Source: Venturia oleaginea (taxonomy: Eukaryota > Ascomycota > Dothideomycetes > Venturiales > Venturiaceae). From it: a stretch of 64,000 nt of DNA. This document shows, in pieces, positions 35,404 to 46,910 of the stretch. The position numbers and the translations under genes were made by a program. Location of the stretch: contig JABMLP010000004.1 of assembly GCA_013176395.1 (NCBI GenBank), positions 1,736,001 through 1,800,000 on the forward strand, in the 5' to 3' direction. The stretch's first letter is position 1. Every line of letters begins with the position of its first letter. A model generated the notes under the pieces. The model was not told the origin of the DNA. It saw only the letters and a program-made list of their open reading frames with translations, and made no database searches.

Positions 35404-36566
35404 AACACGGGTTGGAACATTTATTTGGGAAGCACGAACGGACAAGCTTATATCTGTACTAGTCTAGAGACGAGTAGGGCCGTGATCGTGTACGATAGGC
35501 TCGCCGGGCACATCGGAAGAGCGAAGGAGTCTGGCAAGCTGGAAAAGGGATGAGATTAAGCGTGCAAGCAAATCACATTGGAATAACACGGAGTTCTGAC
35601 TACCCTTTCGTGCCCCTTGTGCGGCTGGACGTTTGTAGCGATCTCATGCAATAAACTCGCAGTTCTACCTGCTCCAACTCTCTCTTCGACCGAATGACGG
35701 ATTTGGATTTCTCCTCGTTGGTTAATTTCATTTCGTACACTTTGGTCACTACCTGCTCATCATACGTTTCCTCGACGAATCAATGGCAAGAGTAACTATC
35801 TAAAGCCGTTTCTAATGAACCTTCCGATCTTCCCGTATACTTTATCCTTTATCCTATGTCACTTTCAAAAATCGATATAAGCCGCTTCAGTTCGAGAGGA
35901 TAGGAGAGTCAATTGTTTCTTAGTTATTAATTTTAGCGTATACAATTATTAAAGGGAGGGGAGGAATATGCCGAAGCCCAATCTCGCTCCTCCCTTGCAA
36001 CCACCTGAAATAATCTCGGTAAATATATGAAGGCATACTTCAAACCCAACCTATCAATACTATCTATCAACCAATCCATCCCATACCCACCCCCAAAAAT
36101 CCCTCTCCCGCCTCTTAAAAACAGTAGATTCATTTCCTCTTAACTCCATGTGCTTGAAAATGGGGGTATGCCAAGTATACATATAGTCCATCTAGGCTCT
36201 CGAATCAAAGATAAACTCTTTCAAGACTTCTTCAGTGGAGTTTCGAAAGGACGATTGGGAACGAGATACTTGCGGTCTGATTCTAATGAATAGTATTCTT
36301 TTGAACGAATGGACGAATAAACGGTAGTTATGTCGAAGACCTGCTACAACGGAACGGAGACTACGAACGAGAAAAGGATAAGCGAAGAAACACCCAACGT
36401 CCTCGTTAATGAAATCTAATATTCCGGCGTCAGACTTGACCATACTTTCGAAAAAGCCCATAGATTTATTGAACCAGCGACCACCCACAAAATCCCCATC
36501 AACACATCTCTCCAAACAAAACCCCACATCATCCACAAACCTCATAGCCGCGGGACAAGGTGTTTT
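35404..36566. other. No supported gene
   Basis: The first part is probably the 3' end of the p24 gene transcript. A minus-strand frame at 36192-36614 is open for 140 codons, but its start lies inside the MITE at 36567 and it has no domain I recognise. It could be the remains of a gene cut by the MITE. Confidence 0.35.
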
Positions 36567-36695
36567 TAAGCCGTAAACTTTTAAGAGTTTAGCTGAACGG
36601 TAGAATAACCGCAACTTTACGGTTGCAAAAAAAATACAACCGTAAGTTTACTGTTAATATACCGTTCAGCTAAACTCTTAATAGCTTACGGCTTA
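36567..36695. mobile_element. Palindromic MITE
   Basis: Two arms of about 59 bases (36567-36625 and 36637-36695) are imperfect reverse complements around an A-rich centre (CAAAAAAAATA). The outer end is TAAGCCGTAAAC on the left and, inverted, TAAGCCGTAAGC on the right. The central phrase AAGAGTTTAGCTGAACGGTA is perfect in both arms. If the outer TA pairs are target duplications, the element is 125 bp and of Tc1/mariner type. It has no coding capacity and would fold as a hairpin in RNA. Confidence 0.8.
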
Positions 36696-36957
36696 GAAAG
36701 ACCCTAGCCCGCAGCTATGCTCCCCATCAAACTAAACCCCCAAGTCCCATCCACCAAAACCCACGAACCACTTCCAGGGAACTCCTCACTATAATACTGC
36801 TGCAACTCCACCTCCACACAACAAACATCAACAACCCCAAACGAATTCCCAGCACACCCCATTACCCTCAAAACAACAAAAACCGACCCCTTCAACAAAG
36901 CCGTCAATCCTTTGTCGCCATCTAGCAAATAGATAGGGGCTAGTAACATACCGAATT

Positions 36958-37116
36958 CTAACCGCAGCAAAACCCATGACCGGTAGGGAAACAATGATTA
37001 GACAGGGTGCAGTGTTGGCGACATTCGTCACCGTTTTGGAAACAGCCATCCGCGTTGGTGGATGAGACGAGGAGGGTACTTAGAGTAAGAAGGACGGTTT
37101 GGATAGGGAAGCGCAT
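36958..37116 (-). CDS. Small secreted cysteine-rich protein
   Basis: The ATG at 37114-37116 opens a 52-residue frame ending with TAG at 36958-36960. The first 22 residues are a clear signal peptide (MRFPIQTVLLTLSTLLVSSTNA). The mature 30 residues contain six cysteines with spacing C-x6-C-x3-C-x5-C-x7-CC, so three disulfides are possible, as in knottin-like peptides. A splice from near the stop (donor at the last Gly codon, acceptor TTTGCTAG near 36930) could extend it into the minus frame 36704-36930, so the C-terminus is uncertain. It lies between a MITE and a pogo element, a setting often seen for fungal effectors or antimicrobial peptides. I recognise no family, and function is inference only. 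Confidence 0.6.
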   Translation of the reverse strand: MRFPIQTVLLTLSTLLVSSTNADGCFQNGDECRQHCTLSNHCFPTGHGFCCG

Positions 37117-37302
37117 CGTCATTCATGTTGGTGAGGTGAGGTGACTACAACCGATAGTTGTTTTTGCATGAATAGGTAGATTGTTAAAAAGGAAAATTGG
37201 TCAATAGACACCATGGAATACAGGATCGATGTGGAGAAGACGGCATTTTATAGTTGTGTTTAAGGTGTGGCCGAGTTTTGGCCGACATGATCAAATATAG
37301 TA

Positions 37303-39114
37303 ACGTACTTCACAAGCGAGTGGGCCACCTCACAAACGTAAACCGCCTTCGTAAAAATACTACGCAACCCTACAACAATTTATAGTATTAAATAGAGTAG
37401 AATAATATTGTTTAGAAGCTTCACTATCATCTACATTCTCTATTTCTACCTCACAAGTGCGGGAGTTATACCCAGTCTCGCCGCAACGGCCGCAGTGCCT
37501 ATCTCCACGTACCCTCTTCGCAGGCTTCTCACCATCGTTACGATTACCACCCTCCCTTATAGTAACTAAGTCAGTTACTTCACCAGCTGTCAAGGTCTGC
37601 TCAGTCCGTATATATCTCCTTTTGCGACTCTTACGCTTTGTAACTGCCTCAATTGCGTCTCGAAGGCGCGCTGTTTCTTCGCGCATCAACACCATTTCAT
37701 GTGCTATCTGCTGCGCGCCTTTACTCAACTGCCTGACCTGCTCATCAATAGAACTTGCAAAGGATCCTGGGCGCTTTTGCATCCTCTTTCGAATAAGCGT
37801 TGCCTGCGCCTCAATTTCGTGGGCGTTGCGCGGTATCTTTGCCTCCCATGCGACGGTACCTGATCGTGGTGGAGTCGGCGTACGTAGTCCCACATCAAGC
37901 TTCGATAACACTGCATCTGGGTTGTGTGGGACTAGCCCAGCTGCTCTAAACCCTGCGCAGATATTCTCCCTTGAAAATGCCTTGTCGTAGGCTGCTTTGA
38001 ATGCTGGTAGGATGTCTTCTTTTGATATATGGTAGGTATGGTTGCGTACCAAGGCCGAGATCTCATCGCCGTACCTACGCTTCAATGGCGAGAAGCAGGC
38101 AACGTCAAGAGGCTGTAACAGGTGCGACGAGTGTGGAGGCATACAGAGAATAATAATCTTCCTCTCTACATAGATCCTGAAAATCGACCAAGCAATGGCT
38201 CTCATGGCCGTCGATAATAAGTAGTCTGTATACTCCAATTGGTTTTGTATACGTGTCGAAGTGTTCAAGTCAGGCAAGCGCTAGGTTATTGTTCGTCCAG
38301 CCATTGGGGCTAACTTCAATAATCCAGTCGCGAGGGATGCCTTCGAACCAAGTAGAGATGAGGACCTTGCCCGCAAAGATAAGGAAGGGTGGGATCGCCT
38401 TCCCTGTTGATGTATCAGGGTAACCCACTCACGATCGCCTGGCTGTAGTTTTTTCTGCTTGCCAGGTTTCTCTGAGCCTGTAAAGACTAGCTGAGACGAT
38501 ATCTTGCCTATTAAGAAGCCAGATTCATCAAAATTGTAGGTATCCTCGTCTATGATACCGTACTCTGCCTTTATCCTCTGAACAAGTGTGAACCGGGGTA
38601 TAATAACCGCCGGGTCTTCGCAGGCAGCTCGCTGGCGATCGTATGGACGGCTCCATCGGGTGGTAAGCTCTGGCGTACGCTTTACCAAGTTGTTAACCCA
38701 GTTCTTGCCAACAGGCTTCCCACCCCGCTCTCTTAGTAGTTTATTAGCCATATCTTGTACGTAGGCCTTCGACTGCGGTAGGCCGCGTAAGCTTCCGTTA
38801 AGAATACGCTTTATAACCACCTCCTCTTCTAGCTTTGTCAATCGCTTCGAGTTCGGCTCGCATTCGCGTCGAGGGCGCTGTCCGGCGCGTCGGCGTTGTA
38901 CTGTTGTTCGAGGTACGCTATATATTACTGCAGCGCGTCTTTCGCTTTGTATTTGCTTTGAATTGATATCTGAGACAGCAAGGAATATATCTCCTTCTTT
39001 ATAGATCTTCTGCTTTTCCTGTTGTTGAAGCATTACGCGACGTTGTTACGAAGGCGGTTTACGTTTGTGAGGTGGCCCACTCGCTTGGGTGGCCCACTCG
39101 CTTGTGAAGTACGT
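37303..39114 (-). mobile_element. Pogo/Fot1-like DNA transposon 2
   Basis: Long inverted ends start ACGTACTTCACAAGCGAGTGG on both sides and run on to ACAAACGTAAACCGCCTTCG, bordered by TA at 37301-37302 and 39115-39116. The right end contains the phrase CAAGCGAGTGGGCCACC twice in tandem; the left end has it once. A transposase related to that of element 1 lies inside on the minus strand. The ends of the two elements share ACGTACTNCAC, so they belong to sister families. Confidence 0.88.
37360..39033 (-). pseudogene. Pogo/Fot1-like transposase, frameshifted in the catalytic domain
   Basis: The N-terminal half (38281-39033) has a helix-turn-helix start (YSVPRTTVQRRRAGQ), a CENP-B-type domain (KPVGKNWVNNLVKRTPEL) and the first DDE part (DTYNFDESGFLIG..QPGDREWVT). 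The frame is then lost near 38400-38420 and again around 38170-38280. The C-terminal half (37360-38277) resumes with CMPPHSSHLLQPLDVACFSP, an R/K-rich segment and a CCHC knuckle (CGRCGETGYNSRTC). Both halves align with the other pogo transposase in this window at many positions. At least two indels make it inactive. Confidence 0.85.
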
Positions 39115-39116
39115 TA

Positions 39117-40440
39117 CTACGATATCAAGGGTATTAGATGTTAGCTGCGAATCACTTACCAGGTGCCACGCATCTTTTTTACTTGAGGGATATTGACTTT
39201 GGACATATAAATTTTCCAGATCATCAGTCCAATCAGTACACGGGTCTTCGAAGGCCGTCTCAAAATATTCTGAGACCGCGAGTTTGTTGGAAGCCTTGAT
39301 GAAGACACTGCCGAGCAGGTCACGCCGTTGTTGAAGTTCTAGTCCACGGAGCCTTGTAGGAGATGACTCCGCCCGCCGAATAATAATCGGTGGTATCCAA
39401 AGCACTTCTCGCTGTTCTGTATCTTAATAAAAGCTCTGGACATATATGGTCCAAACAAGGGCCAGATACCACACAGTCCTGGGCCACGTTGATTCCAGAG
39501 GGAGCGTCGACTTCGTGGTCCTGGGTACGAGATCCTATGCCTACGTCGTGTCAGAATGTGACAAGTTTCCTGGTGCCGTCTTGTTGAAGCTGCCAAAATG
39601 TGGTGCCTTCTTGAGAGAATCCCACGATCTGACGAAGATCAAGGACAATTTCGGACCATACCGAGCGGCATTACAGTTCTCCCTGGTCCTGCAAAATCAT
39701 GATCGATTCATGCGCCAGAAGTCAATGTACCGAAAAGCTATGTCGGCCTTGATTTGAACTGCAGGTGAATTTCCCACCGCTGCTTTCAGATGAAACTATC
39801 AGCAACTAGGCGATCTGTTTTGTCAAAGAAGTGGAAGTCTGGAGCGGCGTTCGATCTCGCACTTTCGCGGCCAACAAACGGTTGAAGGGCGTAGCAAGAA
39901 GGCCGGTGAAAGAACGTCAGTGACAAGTCTCTTCGATTTGGAGATTTAAACTCACCTGAACGAACAACTTCGATGTCGAAGAAAAAGAGAATGCTTCCGG
40001 GCTTCTTAACAAAGCGTTATGCAGAGGTGGCTGAACCCTTTCGCGTCTACTGATCTTGTCTAAGATATCAGTCAGAGATGGGTTCTAGGAGACTAAAAGC
40101 ATCTCAAGCTGTCAATGCGGCCACAAACAGATGGATGTCGTTAGAAATTATACTTGATTAGTGTCGTATATAGCTTCCTTCAGTACCGCCTTTACTCTGC
40201 GTCCTCCCTAATGATACCCTATAAGCAAATAATACAAGTCTGTTTGTTTGAGCCTTGGGTGTCGAGCTCTTTTCAACAACACGCTTCTCCACGCTCCGGT
40301 ATTTCACATCTTCATGCCGTACCGCAGCAGTCCCGTACAAACTCTTTTCTTCCAGTTCCCAACAATGTTGCCACAATCCCCGTACTGGGTATCCTCCTAC
40401 GATGTCGATACTGTCCACATAATGGCTTAGATTCGAGCTC
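39117..40440. other. Flank of pogo element 2; no complete gene
   Basis: A minus-strand frame (39046-39405) runs out of the transposon into the flank with an acidic protein-like stretch (FETAFEDPCTDWTDDLENLY). A + strand frame with an ATG (39446-39757, 103 residues) contains SFVDFVVLG-like hydrophobic pieces but no recognised domain. They overlap and may be parts of a gene disrupted by the insertion. Confidence 0.3.
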
Positions 40441-41029
40441 TTAGGCCAGGACATACTTGTGGCCCTGGAACACAAGCTCTGGCGGTGAGCCACCTGGATT
40501 CCTCTTGAGTCCCTTGTCCTTCTTGCCATCACTCCCGAATCTCAAAACCAAGTTGACCACTACAGCAGCCAACAATACAACGGCGAGCACGGTAGGGCCA
40601 TATCTATCGTCGAAACCAGCTTGTCCCCTCCTCCTGATACTGGCAGCCCGCCAGTGGAATGTTACAAGGGCGTAAAGCATAGCCAACATGGCGATTGTTG
40701 TGAAAATGGCGGCCGAGATCTGACCGATCCTGTCTCCAAAGTTGAGGAGTCCGACAGCGAGACCGCCGAGGATGATTGTGAAGTTGAGCCATGAAAGAAA
40801 GGTTCGTTCGTTTGCGAAGAAGACTTTTGGCTCGACACGGGTTGGGAGAGCAATACGTTTGCCTGTGGTGTCAATGTTAGTATTGGAATGCCAGGGCAAA
40901 TGAGCAATTGGATTGCTGGATCGCGGTGGTGAGTCGGGTGGTTATGGCAGAGGCAGATGTGATCAACGGGATGAGAGGATTCGATGGAGACTTACCCGGA
41001 GCGGTCTGAAGAAGAGGTTGGGACGACAT
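40441..41029 (-). CDS. VTC1: Vacuolar transporter chaperone 1-like (DUF202)
   Basis: Two exons, 40996-41029 and 40441-40862 (minus strand), are joined across a 133-nt intron (GTAAGT..CTAAC..CACAG). They encode 151 residues starting [19 protein letters not shown]. The product has the conserved [20 protein letters not shown] segment followed by three membrane spans (about 34-54, 60-82 and 101-121), which is the VTC-type DUF202 domain. Vtc1 is the small membrane subunit of the vacuolar polyphosphate polymerase complex, which also affects proton transport and membrane fusion. The family is usually about 130-150 residues, so this is full length. It is divergent from the Tctex gene, with 493 bases between the two starts, leaving room for a shared promoter. 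Confidence 0.95.
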
Positions 41030-41522
41030 GATTGTGGTGCTGGAGAGTCAATTGGGAAAGACGAGTGGGGGTTTGGAAGATTGTTGTTGTTGTGTGGTGT
41101 ATGAAGCTTCACAGAGATTGATAGTATAGCAGTTCCCGTGGCTGGATGATGACGGGTAATTGGTTAGGTGCTGTTGCGGGGCGCGAACGATGAGGCTTTG
41201 GTGACCTGCAGGAGAAGACGGCATGGTTGGAGATGGTAGCGTCGCCGGGTGTGGTCACCCCGTGAGATGGGGAAAGCGAGAATATCACTGGCCCGTGATC
41301 CTTGTAAGACTACTGAAAGCAACCCAACCATTTTTCATTACACATGGTCGTATGAGAAAGTTGATAGCGGCTGAGGCCGTGAAGGCGAGAGCGAAAGCGG
41401 CCATCTCTGCAGGACTGAAGACTCGCAAGTCGCAACCAAACAAAGAAGTGCAATCCCCTCCTCTGTAATAACAACAACAATTCATATACACTACCTATTC
41501 AAACACGATCCAGAAACCCACC

Positions 41523-42351
41523 ATGTCTTCAGTACCGTCTTCCCCTCGAAACACGAAATGCCCGTACTAATATACAATCAAAGCCTCTCCTAATTCCCCA
41601 ACTCAAGGCCATCGCAAAACAAGTAGGCTGCCTTGTACCCGAGTTCCCTCTTACCTGTACACTAATGCAAGAAACAGGCGTGCGACGCTGCTCTCCAAGA
41701 CTCGAAGAAATATGATCACAACCTAACACAATCATGGAACGAAGATATCATTGTACGATTTCCTAATTTCTTTACAAATCGAGATACCCAATCAAATCCT
41801 TTCCGCTGGATCCGAGCATGTATATCTATATGCATGCCGTGATGTGAGACATGAGGGTGGCACATCTGGGTTCACTCGGAGATCCTAGGCATCATTCGTA
41901 TGAACATGATTCTAGACATCGTCGGCCACTTTGTTCTCCTGCTCACAGTCAATCCTCTTGATCGTGCAAACCTATTCCCTCACACGCCTCGCAAAGAAAT
42001 GCAACAGCGAGATACAGAAGCCGCTTGCTAACGTGTCCTCCCGTACAGGCCAAGATCCTGGGCGACCTGATCGAGCAAACCACCCCCTCTTCTTCCTCGG
42101 AATCTGAAGACGCGGCACCGCCATTCAAATACATGGTCAACTCCACCATCATCCAGCACACTGGCCCCTCTCCATCAGGCCTCAAGAGCGAGGCCGAAGA
42201 ATCTGCGGGATCGGCTGGCAGACGCGGCATGCACTCCGCCGCTGGCGCCTACTGGAACAATGAGAAAGATGGCATGTGGAGCTACAAGTACGAGGGTGGC
42301 GAAGCCAGAGGCATGGACGTAGTCGTCTGTGTCATGTGGGTCGGGATATGA
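41523..42351 (+). CDS. Tctex-type dynein light chain
   Basis: I assemble four exons: 41523-41531, 41584-41622, 41678-41752 and 42049-42351. The product is 141 residues. Intron branch sites TACTAAT, ACTAATG and GCTAACG support the joins. The protein starts MSSPLLIPQLKAIAKQ and continues ACDAALQDSKKYDHNLTQSW. Its last exon has YMVNSTIIQHTGPS, then RRGMHSAAGAYWNNEKDGMW and a final YKYEGGEARGMDVVVCVMWVGI, the hallmark C-terminus of Tctex1/DYNLT light chains. These dimers sit on the dynein intermediate chain and link cargo to the motor. The 9-base first exon and the 296-base third intron are the least certain parts. An acidic Ser-rich insert precedes the beta-strand core. Confidence 0.88.
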
Positions 42352-43613
42352 ATAATTTGACAGTGTAAGAGGGGGAGAAGAGACGGTACCACATTGAAGA
42401 TTAAGAGGAGCAACAAGAGGATAGAAGACTAAGGAGTAGGAAGACACGACAACCGACTCACGATCAAAAGCATGGAGGGAGCTGAACAACGAAAATATAC
42501 GACAACCATAATACCCCGGACGAGGATTGATTTGACATGATACCATATGCAAGAAAGCAAGGATTGGTGCGCGTTTTGTTCTTTGGCAATTTGTACGAAG
42601 CGGGATCATACCAACATTTTTTGAAGGGCGGAAGTCTCGAACTACCTTTATTACATGTTGCCATACTGCTGTTTGCGTTCAGGGATCGGATGCATTCGAT
42701 GGGGACGGTTTTGTACTGCGATATCTTGCTGTTCCTGCTGCGGTTCTGTTCATGTTCATGGGAGGGCTAAAATGGGGTTTTGCTCAACTTCTGTTATCTT
42801 TCGGATGATTTAAATTTTAGCTTGTACATGTCACGATAGCTATGCTAGTCTGAATTGCCTCTCAGTCAAGCGGAATTGCAATCATTTGTCATCCATGGTG
42901 AAAAGGGTGTGACATATTTGAACAGTTGGTGAGCATGAACATAACGGTGTTTATGGTAGAGGAGGGACTGTTGTTAATTTTTGAAGATATTTGGAAAGTC
43001 GTATCGTCTACCACTAGACTCCATCGGAATCACACTCGCGTCTCCAACCAATCCCGTCCCCATCTTCCATTAAATATCTCGCACCCTTCTACTCACCTAA
43101 CCACATGACCAGTATGATGATGCCTAACCACAAGGGTGCCATAGGGCAGAGCTTTTCCTGGAGTTGCGGGGTAGACAGGAAAGCTCGATTGCATGGGCAT
43201 CCAAAGAGGACAGACGGAAGAGAAAACTTGTATCCGTGACGAGTTGGTAGAGCCATGTGTCGAAGAAAGAGTCAGGTTAAGTGGAAGGCCGTCTTTGGTA
43301 GACAGATGTCAGACAATTGCTTTGCAACCCAAACTTCAGCAATTCTTCGGGGCTTGTAGATACCTAGGATGAAGGAGGAAGGTCGAGTTGAGAATAGAGT
43401 TCGGCATGAGATGAGACGCCATCGGGACCGGGCAAAAGACAGCCGACGAAATCACCTATCACGTGCTTCTCTTCTCCTCTATATCACCTTTCGAATTCTA
43501 TTCTTCATTCTTCCTCACTCCATCATCAATCGGTGAAAACATCCTATCAGCGCCTTGATCGTTGTAATAGTAAGCAGTCTTCGACGCCAACAGTTTCACT
43601 CCTTAACCCTTCC
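42352..43613. other. Intergenic, no supported gene
   Basis: Only short overlapping frames are present. The end of the stretch (about 43460-43600) is C/T-rich with CTCTATATCACC and would fit a promoter and 5' leader for the small frame that follows. Confidence 0.35.
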
Positions 43614-43817
43614 ATGCAGATGAGTTTCGAAACTATGCAAGCAGCCGCTGTCATCGCTTTCATCGCCCATTTCACTGAAAATGAACGAACCAATCAAGAC
43701 CCATTACCTTTTCGAGTAAAACTGCATCACGCTGCCCATCGTTCTCATCGCGGTCCGGCCTCATTGAGCTCCTTTAAGCGAGCCCCTGCTCAGAAGCCTA
43801 TGAAACAGATTGTCTAG
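43614..43817 (+). CDS. Small hypothetical protein
   Basis: An ATG-started frame of 67 residues (MQMSFETMQAAAVIAFIAHF..) sits behind a C/T-rich stretch that looks like a fungal 5' leader. It is followed by AATAAATTAA close to the stop. The N-terminal 20 residues are moderately hydrophobic; the rest is basic with several Pro and His (HHAAHRSHRGPASLSSFKRA). No family is recognised. It could equally be an upstream frame in the leader of the beta-lactamase-like gene 250 bases downstream. Confidence 0.3.
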   Translation: MQMSFETMQAAAVIAFIAHFTENERTNQDPLPFRVKLHHAAHRSHRGPASLSSFKRAPAQKPMKQIV

Positions 43818-44067
43818 AAAGGACCAATAAATTAACGCTCATATTAATCAAGGCCGACTTTAACATACTCGGTTATCGACACTCCAGTAAAGACCATCTT
43901 TGCTCCTGAACCAACCTATGCCGATGAATTTCATCTTGCAGATTCTCAAAAACTTTGTCGCCCTCGACTTGTTCCACCCAAAAGGACGTCAACTTCCTGC
44001 TTTCACTTTTCGAATCTGCAGCCACGGATAGACTTTTGGATAGAAGTGTCAATAAGTGTTGGCAGAC

Positions 44068-45496
44068 ATGGTATCAGCAGTGCCAAATCTGTTCCGGATG
44101 AGCGCCTCATCGACGGCTTCTGGCTCTGAAAAGAAAGAAGGCGGCGTTGTTGAAAAGTCAGCTCAAGTTTCTACTGATGCTCCTACTTCCGACACTCTCA
44201 CTGGCTTTGAGAAGACTTTGAAAGAGTGTGTGGGGAAAGACACTCATATAGTTCCAGGTTGTGTTCTTGCAGCTGTGGACAAGACCGGTGAGTGCACTTT
44301 GATTGATTAATAGCAAGGCTGACGAGAAAAAGGAGAGGTATTCTACCTGAGAGGAGTTGGAGATGCTGGTGTAGCACCCGATGCACGCCCGATATCCACG
44401 AAAGATAGCTTCTGGATAGCTTCCTGCACTAAGCTTCTCACCTCCATTTGTGCTTTACAACAAGTTGAGAAAGGTCTTGTCGATCTAGACGAAAACATTT
44501 CACGCATTCTTCCCGAATTTAAAGACCGTCAAATCATCACTGCTGACAGCACCCACGAGGATGGATACGTTCTCAGCCCAGCAAAGAACAAAGTCACTCT
44601 TCGTCAACTGCTCACCCACAGCTCTGGTGTCGGATATGGTTTCATGGATCCTCTCATCACCTCCTGGCGTAATAAGGTTGGTCCATCGCAGGAAGAACTT
44701 AGAGGGTTGGTCGCGAAGACTCACGATATCCCACTTCTCTTCGAACCAGGTCAGCAATGGGTAAGTAATCAAATTCTCATTCTACACTGGGCCAAGTTTA
44801 ACGTCGAAATTCTAGGTCTACGGGGGTGGTATCGACTGGGCCGGTATCATGGTCGAAAGACTAAACAACGGTCAATCCCTCGGATCGTACATGGAAGAGC
44901 ACATCTGGACACCCTTCAGCATGAACCACACCACCTTCCACCTCAACCAACACGACGAAGTGCGCGCTCGTCTTGTCCCCGCCGCTCTGCGTGACGCCGA
45001 GGGAAAACTATTTCCGAACCCAACCCCTACTTTCCCGGAAACTGTTATAGAACATTCCGGTGGCGGAGGTCTTTACGCCACCGTCCCCGATTACATCAAA
45101 GTCCTAGCCGATCTCATCTCTCCCGAACCGAAACTGCTCAAAATCGAGACCATAAATAACCTCCTCGCAGCGCCTCAAATCCCGCTCGACTCGCCGGCTC
45201 TCCTCTCACTTATCCGTTCTCGTGATGGCGCAATAACCGCAAACGCTGCTGTGACAGATGCACCGATCAATTACGGATGTGGAGGTATGGTTCTGACCCG
45301 GGCTTCTGAGATCTTGCCCAAAGGGACTTTGAGCTGGGGTGGGCTACCTAATCTCAAATGGTTTGTCAATAGGGAGTATGGTGTTGCTGCTATGTACGCG
45401 AGTCAAGTCTTACCTCCTGGTGACAAGAAGAGCGTGGAGTTGTCGAATGAGTTCTTTAAGGAGGTTATGAGGTTGAATGCTGAGAGGCGGAAGTAA
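44068..45496 (+). CDS. Serine beta-lactamase-like hydrolase/transesterase
   Basis: Exons 44068-44287, 44333-44760 and 44816-45496 encode 442 residues. The introns are 45 and 55 nt, with GTGAGT and GTAAGT donors. Start choice: the first in-frame ATG; a second at 44098 would remove ten residues. The catalytic SxxK is in FWIASCTKLLTSI (Ser104, Lys107), the second-box tyrosine is in QQWVYGGGIDWAG (about Tyr218), and a late HSGGGGLYATVPDY takes the place of the KTG box. This is the class C beta-lactamase/EstB/LovD fold, which in fungi covers esterases, acyltransferases of polyketide pathways and many unknown enzymes. No polyketide or NRPS genes are nearby, so a LovD-like role is not supported by context. 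There is no signal peptide, so it is probably cytosolic. The substrate is unknown. Confidence 0.88.
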
Positions 45497-46910
45497 GTAG
45501 GTTTTGTTTATGTACGTAGAGATATCCACTGTGTAGCATTTTTCTTTAGACGCCATACCTTCTTTTCATTTGTGCGATGCACCTTGACAATCCAGAGAGA
45601 GAGATAGAGCTATAACCGTAAAAAATATCCTTTTGTAACTGATACTGGTAGGGAATAGTGATATTGATTGTAGGTCATAGTCTCATAAACAATCTTACAT
45701 TCATCCACACTAATACCTCGCTATACCGCTACTCACCAATCCGCACTCCGTTTCTAGCTCTTCCCATCCTTATCGTCTATACCCTCCCTCTCCAAACGTA
45801 CCCTTTCATTCTTCCGCCAACTCCACAAGTTTCATCTTTGCTAAATGACTTCATAGGGTTAGGTTACTATTAGTATCCGCACCCCACATGTCACGGCTAG
45901 TAGTAACTAATGAAAGGCGTGAGCAGCAATCAGGTATGGACTAAATATGATAGCGAACTACAGGTAGCTATGTAAATGGGGGCTGGGGGCAAGGCCTACT
46001 TATAGGTCTTGCTGTGGCCCGTGTACTGTGGCGCCTTGTTAGGTGCTTGAATACTGTGGTTGTTCCAGTAGCCTAGTAAGCCGTCACACCACATGGGTAC
46101 CCATTCGCCCATAAATCTAACCGTCAAGTTTGAGTCTGAAGTCCGAATCGGGTGATTTTATCGTTACTATGGCTTTACCATTCTAGAAACTAGACATGGA
46201 AATATTAGGTGAGGATTCGAAGGGTAAGAACCGCTGTTGATGTATTCGTTTATATGCTAACTACCTCGTTCCCAAAAAGTTCGCTTCTTCTTCTTCTTCG
46301 CAGTCTTGGATACGGATACTACAGCCACTGTAATCCTCATCTTGCTTTCAGAGTATATACACTATCATGATTTTACAAGCTACGAGAGCGAAGATATGTA
46401 AAAGCCCGGAAATCTTCTACGGTCTTGGGTTATGAACGGATGTCCTATAGCTAGCTCTACGCACTTGAAATATTGTCTCTAGTATGGGTTAAAGGCATTT
46501 AGTTTGCGTAGGATTTTAGGACACGCGGTATAGTAATCATTCGTAGATGGTTCAAGAGGTGTGAGTAGATATTGGGTTTGTGGGATATGCTAGAGATATG
46601 GATATGGTGTGGAGTTTTTGGGGGTGTTGAAGGGCTTTGTAATCCTGGAGTAGACTAAAGTAATGGAGAAATCCTGTGTTCATTGCTGGAGAGGAATCTA
46701 TCCGTTAGAATAAATCATCTTTTTATCTAGAGTCGTGCAAAGGGCCTGGAGAATTGGTCTTATATAGTGGAATGAAAGTCTATCCAGCAGAACAAAAGAA
46801 TAAGAAAGCTCATCCTCCTCTGACGAAGAGGGACAACCATGAAAACAAAACAAAAAAATAAAAATCAAATGACCAACCATCGAATTGCACACCAATCTTC
46901 CACCATGACT
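45497..46910. other. Intergenic, no supported gene
   Basis: Short frames only. The sequence contains several near-palindromic and G-rich stretches (for example GGGGGCTGGGGGCAAGG near 45977) but no recognisable element ends or coding region. Confidence 0.35.

Noticed and set aside
42025..42048. Start of the dynein light chain at the upstream TTG at 42025
   Set aside because: The region contains a branch site and acceptor, and upstream exons encode the conserved N-terminal half of the family.
43533..43613. Extension of the small frame upstream to 43533
   Set aside because: That start is GTG, not used for eukaryotic genes; the first ATG is 43614.
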